Below, one piece after another: positions 12,406-18,535 of a stretch of DNA of 18,535 nt (positions within the stretch are counted from its first letter, which is position 1; each line of letters begins with the position of its first letter). Location: contig DBUY01000038.1 of NCBI GenBank assembly GCA_002308435.1, positions 1 to 18,535 on the forward strand, written 5' to 3'. The DNA is from Proteobacteria bacterium UBA1278 (GTDB lineage: Bacteria; Pseudomonadota; Gammaproteobacteria; Comchoanobacterales; Comchoanobacteraceae). The notes beneath the pieces are model-generated. The model was not told the origin of the DNA and searched no databases. It saw only the letters and a list, made by a program, of their open reading frames with translations. A program made the translations under genes and the position numbers.

Positions 12406-15064
12406 TCTCAATGATCTCTTTGAGCACATAAGGTAGAACACCCTTACTCTGATAATACTGTACTTCTCTTTTTGTATCGAGCCGGGCTAATAACTGAAAC
12501 TCGCGTGTGGATTTGTCGACATACTGTATGCGCATTGTAAGCTGATCATGTGGTTGCTGTATGTCTGATATGCCAAGAATATCGATAATCTCTTCACCAG
12601 TCAGCGCCAGTTGCGTTAACTGATATTCAATTAACTCACAGGGTAGCACGCCCATTCCAACAAGATTACTACGATGTATCCGCTCAAAGCTCTCGGCAAT
12701 AACAACTTTCACCCCCAACATCATGGTGCCTTTTGCTGCCCAATCTCTAGACGAGCCTGTCCCATACTCTTTACCGGCAATGACAACTAAAGGTGTCTTT
12801 TCACTTTTGTAGCGCATGGCGGCGTCATAGATTGGCATGATTTCTCCAGTTGGCCAATGTGTGGTGTATCCCCCGAGTAAATTCTCGACGCAATCATTCT
12901 TAAGTTTGATGTTGGCGAATGTACCTCTGACCATGACGTGATGATTACCCCGTCGAGCTCCATATGAGTTGAATGAACGCTCGTGGACTTGTTTGTCAAT
13001 CAAGTAGCGTCCAGCCGGGCTATTCGAGGGAATAAATCCAGCAGGTGAGATGTGATCGGTTGTCACTGAGTCACTAAGAAGCACTAGTACCCTTCCACCG
13101 CTTATATCGGTGAGTGATGTCTCGTTGAGATTGTCAAAAAATGTTGGGCTCTGTATGTAGGTTGAACTAGGTTGCCATGTATAGGTTGTTGATTCAGTGA
13201 CCGGCAAACTATCCCATAACTTGTCGCCTACAAACAAGTCTTGGTATTGCTTGTTGAACATGTCTGCCGTAATCTCTTGCTGAAGCTGCTCTACTTGTTT
13301 GGCATCTGGCCAAATATCAGACAAAAAGACTGGATTATCTTGCTGATCATTTCCAATCTTGTCTCTATCCAAATTAATTCTTGTCGTCCCTGTCAATGCA
13401 AAGGCAACCACAAGCGGCGGTGAGGCGAGCCAGTTCATGGAAACATCGGGATGTATCCTACCCTCGAAGTTTCGGTTTCCAGACAATACGGCTGAGACAC
13501 AGAGGTCATTTTCTGTAATTGCTTGACTGATTTCTGGTCGTAATGGACCTGAGTTACCGATACAGGTCGTGCATCCATAACCTGCCAGAAAAAAACCGAG
13601 CGCTTCAAGTGGCTTTATAAGCCCCAGTGCCTCGAGATAAGATACGACGACTTTAGATCCTGGCGCAAAAGAGGTTTTTACCCAGGGCTTGACTGTTAGG
13701 CCACGCTCTATCGCTTTTTTGGCTAATAATCCTGCCATGATGAGGACAGAAGGGTTTGATGTGTTGGTACAACTGGTGATTGCTGCAATAACCACATCAC
13801 CATGCGTGATCTGGTAATCATGATCTGTCACATTCACTGTGGCGGCAAGACTACTGCCAGTGGCCTCTTTCAAAATCGATTTCTCGGTCGCTAGGCCCAG
13901 TGCAGAGAGTGCAACTTTGTCTTGCGGCCGCTTGGGGCCAGCAAGGCACACCGCTACACTGCTCAAGTCGATCTCGATCACCTGCGTGAAGGCATCTGTA
14001 CTTTGGTTTGGCTGATGCCATAGACCTTGCTCCATACAATATCTGGCGATGATGTCTACTTGTGCATCTGGCCGACCTGTGATGCGAAGATATTGTAAAC
14101 TCTCTTCATCAATTGGAAAAAATGCACAAGTTGATCCAAACTCGGGGGACATATTTGATATGGTTGCACGCTCTGATAAGCTCAATCGACTGACACCAGG
14201 GCCAAAAAACTCCACAAAGTGTCCGACAACACCTTCTTTGCGAAGGCGCTCGGTAATATTCAACACTAAATCGGTGGCAGTTACGCCTGACGACAGTGCT
14301 CCTGTTAAATGAACGCCTGTTACTTTTGGTATCACTAAATCGAGTGGCTGACCCAGCATTGCAGCCTCTGCCTCAATTCCGCCAACACCCCAGCCAAGTA
14401 CACCAATTGCGTTGATCATGGTTGTGTGACTGTCAGTGCCTACTAATGTGTCCGGTTGTAAAAAAATTGCATCCTCTGCTTCACTCTGTGCGACGACTGG
14501 GGCTAAATACTCAAGATTGACTTGATGACATATCCCGTTTCCAGGCGGCACAACACGGAAATTGCTAAATGCAGCTTGCCCCCACTTGAGAAACTGATAG
14601 CGCTCTTTATTGCGCTTCATTTCTACTTCAACATTTTCACTCAGTGCTTTTGCATTCCCATAGCTGTCCACAGAAACAGAGTGATCTATCACGAGATCCA
14701 CCTGACACTTTGGATTTACACGCTCAGCTTTCTTTCCCTGGGCAACGGTCGCATCCCGCATGGTAGCCAGATCCACAATCGCTGGGACACCCGTAAAGTC
14801 TTGCATTAGGATTCGACTTGGTTGGAAGGGAACACTGTACAGTCCCGCGTGCTCACGCCAATTTATAATTGCTTTGTGATCATCAACTGACCCTGAGTTC
14901 CTGACACTATTCTCAAGTAGGATTCTCATGACAATGGGCAGTGTGTCGAGATTCACATCGTACGCTTCTACGACCTGCTTCAACGAAATATATTCGTAAC
15001 GTTGATCATCTATCGAGAAGGATTCTAGGTAATTGTCAAAACTGATGGTTTTTTGACTAGTCAC
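12398..15064 (-). CDS. acnA: Aconitate hydratase, AcnA/IRP type
   Basis: Aconitase isomerises citrate to isocitrate in the TCA cycle. The 888-residue length matches AcnA (E. coli 891) rather than AcnB. The three [4Fe-4S] cysteines are C432 (in AITSCTNTSNPSV), C498 and C501 (in GYGCTTCIGNSGPL), at the spacing expected for the family. Other blocks are QDFTGVPAIVDLA (88-100), the DHSVSVD segment (127-133), GTDSHTTMINAIGVLGWGVGGIEAE (209-233) and the C-terminal swivelling domain with GKEYGTGSSRDWAAKGT. The start is GTG at 15064 with AGGA about 8 nt upstream. The 3' end overlaps ybgC by 8 nt, so a metabolic gene is physically coupled to the tol genes. No convincing promoter was seen in the 113-bp ssb-acnA gap; read-through from ssb is possible. 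Confidence 0.97.
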   Translation of the reverse strand: MTSQKTISFDNYLESFSIDDQRYEYISLKQVVEAYDVNLDTLPIVMRILLENSVRNSGSVDDHKAIINWREHAGLYSVPFQPSRILMQDFTGVPAIVDLATMRDATVAQGKKAERVNPKCQVDLVIDHSVSVDSYGNAKALSENVEVEMKRNKERYQFLKWGQAAFSNFRVVPPGNGICHQVNLEYLAPVVAQSEAEDAIFLQPDTLVGTDSHTTMINAIGVLGWGVGGIEAEAAMLGQPLDLVIPKVTGVHLTGALSSGVTATDLVLNITERLRKEGVVGHFVEFFGPGVSRLSLSERATISNMSPEFGSTCAFFPIDEESLQYLRITGRPDAQVDIIARYCMEQGLWHQPNQSTDAFTQVIEIDLSSVAVCLAGPKRPQDKVALSALGLATEKSILKEATGSSLAATVNVTDHDYQITHGDVVIAAITSCTNTSNPSVLIMAGLLAKKAIERGLTVKPWVKTSFAPGSKVVVSYLEALGLIKPLEALGFFLAGYGCTTCIGNSGPLRPEISQAITENDLCVSAVLSGNRNFEGRIHPDVSMNWLASPPLVVAFALTGTTRINLDRDKIGNDQQDNPVFLSDIWPDAKQVEQLQQEITADMFNKQYQDLFVGDKLWDSLPVTESTTYTWQPSSTYIQSPTFFDNLNETSLTDISGGRVLVLLSDSVTTDHISPAGFIPSNSPAGRYLIDKQVHERSFNSYGARRGNHHVMVRGTFANIKLKNDCVENLLGGYTTHWPTGEIMPIYDAAMRYKSEKTPLVVIAGKEYGTGSSRDWAAKGTMMLGVKVVIAESFERIHRSNLVGMGVLPCELIEYQLTQLALTGEEIIDILGISDIQQPHDQLTMRIQYVDKSTREFQLLARLDTKREVQYYQSKGVLPYVLKEIIENG

Positions 15065-15151
15065 AGGTTTTTCCTAAATTTCGTGTACGCGTCGCGCTTT
15101 GCTGAAATTGCACACCGATCATGTAATCAAAACACGAATTAGACACATGAC

Positions 15152-15175
15152 GGGGCGCATCGCCAGCGCTCACCC
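15152..15175. repeat. Imperfect GC-rich inverted repeat after ssb
   Basis: The plus strand reads GGGGCGC, a 7-nt loop, then GCGC-TCA-CCCC, just beyond the ssb stop. It could fold into a GC-rich hairpin with a 3-nt bulge. No U-tract follows on the minus strand, so it is a poor intrinsic terminator, but it may attenuate read-through into acnA or stabilise the ssb mRNA end. Confidence 0.35.
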
Positions 15176-15177
15176 CA

Positions 15178-15645
15178 TTAAAACGGGATATCGTCGTCCG
15201 CGCTGTCCATAGGTGCTTGAGTCGCCTGCGGTGCAGGTGCTTGACTCTGGCTCGCACTCGTAGGTCGTTGATCAAAGCCATGATCGCCATCTGCCTCAAT
15301 GTCACCTTTACGGTCTACCATCTGCATATCGTCTGCAATGATCTCAGTCGTGTAACGATCTTGCCCGGATTGGTCCTGCCATTTTCTCGTTCGGATACTG
15401 CCTTTAACGTGTAGTTTACTGCCTTTCTTGACATACTGCCCGACAATTTCAGCAAGCTTATTGTAAAATACGATGCGATGCCACTCCGTACGCTCCTGCA
15501 TTTCTCCAGATTGCTTGTCTTTCCAGGATTCACTTGTGGCGATGCTGAGGTTAGTGACCGCTGAACCAGATGGTGTGTAGCGAACCTCAGGCTCTACGCC
15601 AACATTACCCATGATTATGACCATATTTATCCCACGTCGCGCCAT
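15178..15645 (-). CDS. ssb: Single-stranded DNA-binding protein
   Basis: SSB coats single-stranded DNA in replication, repair and recombination. The 155-residue protein has the N-terminal OB fold (about 1-110), beginning MARRGINMVIIMGNVGVEPE. It includes the family blocks SIATSESWKDK, EWHRIVFYNKLAEIVGQYVKKG and VKGSIRTRKWQDQSG. A flexible Gln/Pro/Ala-rich linker (about 120-147) follows, and then the acidic partner-binding tip DSADDDIPF, nearly the same as E. coli. The ATG at 15645 has GAGGA about 7 nt upstream. It is divergent from the membrane-protein gene at 15936 and lies upstream of acnA. Length is slightly shorter than E. coli SSB (178), due mainly to a shorter linker. Confidence 0.98.
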   Translation of the reverse strand: MARRGINMVIIMGNVGVEPEVRYTPSGSAVTNLSIATSESWKDKQSGEMQERTEWHRIVFYNKLAEIVGQYVKKGSKLHVKGSIRTRKWQDQSGQDRYTTEIIADDMQMVDRKGDIEADGDHGFDQRPTSASQSQAPAPQATQAPMDSADDDIPF

Positions 15646-15675
15646 CTATTTTCCTCATCAATTTGGTTGGGTGTC

Positions 15676-15681
15676 ATGTTA
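15676..15681 (-). promoter_or_regulatory. Candidate extended -10 promoter element for ssb
   Basis: On the minus strand TGC-TAACAT forms an extended -10 (TGN before the hexamer at 15676-15681), about 31 nt before the ssb ATG. No good -35 hexamer is found at 17 bp. The rest of the 250-bp ssb to 15896 gap shows no gene and only the divergent promoter listed separately. Confidence 0.35.
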
Positions 15682-15843
15682 GCACAGCTGATTTCAAAAC
15701 CCTATACTGATTTCTTAAAATGCAGTGGGAATAGACTGCCCATACCTGCTGCTGACTTAACCGAGACGACTCAACTACGATTTACCTGACCCGCTGCCAA
15801 TTCTGAAAATGCTTCTCTATCTCGTGTTTTCCGAGACACCTGG

Positions 15844-15872
15844 TTGACCCGCCACATTACAACAGTTATAAT
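15844..15872 (+). promoter_or_regulatory. Near-consensus sigma70-type promoter for the membrane-protein gene
   Basis: TTGACC (15844-15849, five of six) and a perfect TATAAT (15867-15872) are exactly 17 bp apart. Transcription would begin near 15879, leaving a leader of about 57 nt before the ATG at 15936. This is the best promoter in the window and suggests strong expression of an unrecognised protein. Confidence 0.75.
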
Positions 15873-15935
15873 TCGTGTTCAAAACACTCAATATCAATGA
15901 TGCGAGTTCGTGCCGCAATAACCGGAGAAACCATT

Positions 15936-16874
15936 ATGTCCGACAGCCAAGGTTCAAAATCTACCCTGGGCGCCCGCCTAAGTACAATTAAATCTGCCGT
16001 TCAGTCCGCCCTGACTCGCCAAAACTTATTACTGGCGACCGTTGGTCTCGTCGCAGCACATTTTGCACTGCGCACCGTGTTTCAAGTTCTGTATTATGTT
16101 AACCTGCTCACAATCAGCGTAAAAACACTGACACACGACCCTGACAATTCTGGTGGTCAATCCAGTAAAGATCTGTTTGACTTTTTTGGTAAAATTTACA
16201 AAAACGGCCACATGTCGTTGCGCCTTGCTGCGCTTATCGGCTCAGCAGCAAGTGTGATTTTTGGCTTGGTAATCTCACCGCAGTCGTTGCTGTTCTTGGC
16301 GCTGAATGTACCGCTGGTTGCCTTTATGCTGTATGACATTGCCCGCCCTATTCAAACGGCTACTACCACTGCTACAAAAGGCATATCTTACCCACAAGGA
16401 ATATCTCAATTGTTGAATCATTTTCGACAGCTCGCCTGGGAATCCATGCTCGCCCTATATAACACGTGGTCGTACGCGGCTATCTGTGCTCCACTGATTC
16501 ACCAAACTTTGGCCAGCTTTACGCATCAAATCGCCCATTTTTCTGTTGCCGCATCACCGATTGCACGATTATTCATTGGCACAATCCAGTTGTCATTTTT
16601 ACCACATACGCTGTTTCTCCTGAGTATGGCAGGTGGTGTTACTGTTGTTTTGCAGCAGAAGGAAAAAATGATTCAGTTTTTATCGGCTAAATGGCAAATG
16701 TTCTTCTCCGGCGGTCTTTCTGGCAACAAAGTTCGGGAATTGTATACCCAAGGACTAACAGTGGAAGAAATGGTGGATAAATTCGGAACGCACTTGAGAG
16801 AAGTAATTACCCATACCGTAGATCAGCTTAATGCGGCTAAGGCTGGCTCTAACTCTGGTCACGCTCCCTCATAG
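15936..16874 (+). CDS. Multi-pass membrane protein of unknown function
   Basis: I do not recognise this protein. The frame is open from 15897, but the ATG at 15936 is preferred because GGAGA sits 8 nt before it; it gives 312 residues. A soluble basic N-terminus (1-28, Ser/Lys-rich) precedes hydrophobic stretches at about 30-60, 95-113, 117-136, 170-192 and 208-239, so four to five membrane segments are likely. The loop at about 62-92 is polar (SVKTLTHDPDNSGGQSSKDL) and another at 137-165 is Thr- and Gln-rich. The C-terminal 70 residues are soluble and helical, with LSGNKVRELYTQGLTVEEM and HTVDQLNAAKAG. No catalytic motif is evident. It has its own near-consensus promoter and is followed by fdxA after 149 bp. 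It could be a lineage-specific inner-membrane protein. Confidence 0.85.
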   Translation: MSDSQGSKSTLGARLSTIKSAVQSALTRQNLLLATVGLVAAHFALRTVFQVLYYVNLLTISVKTLTHDPDNSGGQSSKDLFDFFGKIYKNGHMSLRLAALIGSAASVIFGLVISPQSLLFLALNVPLVAFMLYDIARPIQTATTTATKGISYPQGISQLLNHFRQLAWESMLALYNTWSYAAICAPLIHQTLASFTHQIAHFSVAASPIARLFIGTIQLSFLPHTLFLLSMAGGVTVVLQQKEKMIQFLSAKWQMFFSGGLSGNKVRELYTQGLTVEEMVDKFGTHLREVITHTVDQLNAAKAGSNSGHAPS

Positions 16875-17023
16875 CCGTCACACCACCTTAGATGCGCAAG
16901 ATCACGCTGTCTAATTTGATAGAACTTGAAGCTCAAATACCTCCGTATGGTAGATAATATAACCAACAACCCATCACACGCCCATCAAAACCGATGTAAC
17001 ACCAACACCTAGGAGAATATCCG

Positions 17024-17359
17024 ATGACCTATGTCGTCACAGAACAATGTATTCGTTGCAAATACACCGATTGTGTTGATGTTTGCCCGGTTGACTGCTT
17101 TCATGAAGGCCCAAACTTCCTAGTTATTAACCCTGAAGAGTGCATAGATTGTAATCTCTGTGTAGCCGAATGCCCGGTGGATGCCATTTATGCCGAGGAT
17201 GACCTCCCAGATTCACAGCAGAAATTTATTGATATTAACGCACAGCTGGCGCAATCCTGGCCGGTAATCAACAGCGTTAAACCCGCCCCAGCCGATGCGG
17301 ACCAGTGGGCAGGCGTCGACAATAAACATCAATTTCTTGACGAGACACCGCCAAAATAA
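17024..17359 (+). CDS. fdxA: 7Fe-8S ferredoxin (FdxA, FdI type)
   Basis: This is a soluble electron carrier with one [3Fe-4S] and one [4Fe-4S] cluster. The 111-residue protein matches the length of Azotobacter ferredoxin I (about 106). By alignment with that family, C9, C17 and C50 bind the 3Fe cluster and C21, C40, C43 and C46 the 4Fe cluster; C12 and C25 are the extra conserved cysteines. The blocks VTEQCIRCKYTDCVDVCPVDC and ECIDCNLCVAECPVDAIY are typical. The C-terminal extension (about 60-111) is also normal for FdxA. The ATG at 17024 has AGGAG 8 nt upstream. The 149-bp gap before it contains AT-rich matches (for example TAGATAATAT near 16951-16960) but no promoter I would trust, and a direct repeat CCCATCA at 16970 and 16981. 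The redox partner is unknown. Confidence 0.96.
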   Translation: MTYVVTEQCIRCKYTDCVDVCPVDCFHEGPNFLVINPEECIDCNLCVAECPVDAIYAEDDLPDSQQKFIDINAQLAQSWPVINSVKPAPADADQWAGVDNKHQFLDETPPK

Positions 17360-17389
17360 CTAAAGCAGGTAAGCAAAGCATCGTCTAAT

Positions 17390-17422
17390 TCGAGCACTGG
17401 AGACGGCCTAACAGTTGCTCGA
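17390..17422. terminator. Hairpin between fdxA and tRNA-Arg, possible bidirectional terminator
   Basis: TCGAGCA-CTG (17390-17399) pairs with CAG-T-TGCTCGA (17412-17422), giving a 10-bp stem with one bulged T and a 12-nt loop. It lies between two convergent transcripts, fdxA (+) and the tRNA (-). Neither side has a clear U-tract, so intrinsic termination is uncertain. Confidence 0.4.
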
Positions 17423-17459
17423 CACTGGGTGAATTTGAGGCGGATTGATCATGATCATA

Positions 17460-17533
17460 CACGCCCGGAGAGATTCGAACTCCCGACCACCTGGTTCGAA
17501 GCCAGATACTCTATCCAACTGAGCTACGGGCGC
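17460..17533 (-). tRNA. tRNA-Arg, anticodon UCG
   Basis: The minus strand folds as a complete 74-nt tRNA. The acceptor is GCGCCCG/CGGGCGT (closing with G-U), the D arm GCTC/GAGT, and the anticodon stem TCTGG/CCAGG. The loop CTTCGAA puts TCG at positions 34-36, which reads Arg CGA. A 5-nt variable region and T arm GGGAG-TTCGAAT-CTCTC follow, with G as discriminator. The gene does not encode the 3' CCA: the next bases are TAT, so a CCA-adding enzyme is needed. A promoter with an extended -10 lies just upstream. A 12-bp palindrome TGATCATGATCA (17446-17457) abuts the 3' end. Confidence 0.95.
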
Positions 17534-17544
17534 ATAGTGAAATC

Positions 17545-17573
17545 ATTATGCCATAGCTGAACGCTATTTTCCA
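17545..17573 (-). promoter_or_regulatory. Promoter of tRNA-Arg
   Basis: On the minus strand TGGAAA (17568-17573, four of six) and CATAAT (17545-17550, five of six) are 17 bp apart, with an extended -10 TGG directly before the hexamer. The start would fall near 17538, about five nt before the mature tRNA 5' end, as expected for a stable RNA gene. Confidence 0.6.
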
Positions 17574-17615
17574 TCAGCTGTTTGAAATGAGCCCGACTTT
17601 CCGATGATTTATCGT

Positions 17616-18530
17616 TTATTTGTCATACAATCCCATTGACTTAAAACGCTTGTATCGCCATAGATACTCATGTGGATGCTCAAAAATATCTGCCGATATT
17701 TCATTGTTCATCTGCTCGAGGAATTTTTTCTGATTACTACGATCTAGGTTGGTTAACTCTCGTATGGTTAAATTTAATACGCCATCTTTGTCAAAAAAGC
17801 TCTGTGTGATGCATATGCGGCAATTGGTTGACCTCTGGATTTTATAAGGTGCAATAATTGTCGCTGCCGGGGCACCACAAAAGTTGATTGTCTCAGAACT
17901 GCCCGCTCCATAATCGTGATCAGGGTAATATAGCAGGACCTCTCCACTTTTTAACCAACGGAGGCTTTTTATCATGTTCTGCGTAGAGACTACGCCTTTC
18001 TTGTTTGCGAGACCTACAAGTGCGATATAAAATCTCTCAAAAAGCTGACCGTGGCGGGTTGGCCCTCCGGCTACCGCAGCTGTTTTTTGGTGAAGTCCAA
18101 TAACTCTTGACTCAATGAAGAACTGTGTGGAATGTTTCATCAGCAACAATACCCCACGATCGCCTTTCTTGGACAAATTATCTAGACCGTCAATTCGGTA
18201 TGGAAACTTCACTCTGAGATGATGATCGGTCCAGCTTAGCGCTTTGACCCATGAAAAAAGAATACCTGCTAAATGCTTTGCGTTTTTTTCAATGAGCGCA
18301 TCAATCTCAATCTCATTGAGATGAGGCATACATATTCTTAAATTTTTTTGACATATTCCTTTTTTCTTGGCTCTTTTATGAATCCTGTCACTGGCATATG
18401 CTTCGATTTTCTTACGAATCTGGGCAGGGGTAAATGATAGCAAATATAAAGCTCCTCTAATAACAGTAATACTCAGAGAAATTGCTATCTGATTACCCCA
18501 CTTTGGCAAAATCATCCGCACAGTCTCCAT
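17616..18530 (-). CDS. LpxL/HtrB-family lipid A acyltransferase homologue, altered catalytic motif
   Basis: LpxL-family enzymes move a secondary acyl chain onto lipid A at the inner membrane. The frame gives 304 residues (E. coli LpxL 306). An N-terminal hydrophobic anchor lies at about 15-33. Family blocks are RGVLLLMKHS (125-134), LKSGEVLLYYPDHDYGAGSS (193-212) and EYLWRYKRFK (288-297). The normal catalytic HX4(D/E) motif is not intact: after H133 the +5 position is F138, and the only nearby acid is E140. The usual YRP motif reads AGGP (about 154-157). The start is uncertain because it is 5 nt from the window edge. ATG at 18530 gives 304 residues; ATG at 18515 has GGAG 9 nt before it; an earlier start outside the window is possible. 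It may be a divergent enzyme or an inactive homologue. Confidence 0.8.
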   Translation of the reverse strand: METVRMILPKWGNQIAISLSITVIRGALYLLSFTPAQIRKKIEAYASDRIHKRAKKKGICQKNLRICMPHLNEIEIDALIEKNAKHLAGILFSWVKALSWTDHHLRVKFPYRIDGLDNLSKKGDRGVLLLMKHSTQFFIESRVIGLHQKTAAVAGGPTRHGQLFERFYIALVGLANKKGVVSTQNMIKSLRWLKSGEVLLYYPDHDYGAGSSETINFCGAPAATIIAPYKIQRSTNCRICITQSFFDKDGVLNLTIRELTNLDRSNQKKFLEQMNNEISADIFEHPHEYLWRYKRFKSMGLYDK

Positions 18531-18535
18531 CTGAA

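Noticed and set aside
14522..14809. 95-residue plus-strand frame inside acnA
   Set aside because: It lies entirely opposite a highly conserved aconitase region; best explained as an antisense shadow.
15057..15305. 82-residue minus-strand frame between ssb and acnA
   Set aside because: It overlaps the 3' end of ssb in another frame, has no ribosome binding site of note and a composition typical of an out-of-frame shadow.
16875..17023. Promoter for fdxA (TTGAAG at 16926 with TAGATA at 16951)
   Set aside because: The spacer is 19 bp and the -10 match is poor. Other combinations in this AT-rich stretch are equally good, so no single call is supported.

Overview
The window looks like part of a gammaproteobacterial chromosome. 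The gmk-rpoZ-spoT block, ybgC-tolQ-tolR, pcnB, a lipid A acyltransferase homologue, an E. coli-like SSB with a DDDIPF tail, FeoA/FeoB and an AcnA-type aconitase all fit this group. Gene order departs from that of E. coli in several places. No phage, transposon, CRISPR or toxin-antitoxin signature was seen. The genus cannot be fixed from the sequence alone. Tight packing, many 4-8 nt overlaps and a split tol cluster would suit a streamlined, possibly host-associated lineage, but that is inference.

Layout. Bases 1-558 hold the 3' end of an NADP-type glutamate dehydrogenase gene. An unrecognised 255-residue protein (644-1411, +) follows. A minus-strand unit then reads pcnB-feoA-feoB (5172 back to 1432). 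Upstream of it is a second minus-strand block, gmk, rpoZ, spoT and a rubredoxin-reductase-like gene (9914 back to 5348), with separate promoters visible for rpoZ and spoT. Divergent from gmk lies rph (10078-10818, +). Convergent to rph is the minus-strand run ssb, acnA, ybgC, tolQ, tolR (15645 back to 10886). The last four of these are tightly coupled, but tolA, tolB and pal do not follow. Divergent from ssb, a near-consensus promoter drives an unrecognised membrane protein (15936-16874, +), followed by the 7Fe ferredoxin gene fdxA. A tRNA-Arg(UCG) gene and a divergent LpxL-family acyltransferase gene, both on the minus strand, close the window.

Functionally there is an iron and redox flavour: ferrous iron uptake by FeoAB, [4Fe-4S] aconitase, 7Fe ferredoxin and a rubredoxin reductase. 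Alongside are information and stress genes (poly(A) polymerase, RNase PH, SSB, omega subunit, (p)ppGpp synthetase/hydrolase, guanylate kinase) and envelope genes (TolQR, LpxL-like). Most of the window is ordinary housekeeping sequence and I do not see a clear new multi-gene system. The points most worth a second look are the LpxL-like protein that lacks its HX4(D/E) acidic residue, the pcnB-feoAB unit with an FNR-like box over its promoter, the acnA-ybgC-tolQR coupling without tolA/tolB/pal, a guanylate kinase with several altered motif residues, two proteins of unknown function, and a tRNA-Arg(UCG) gene without an encoded CCA end.
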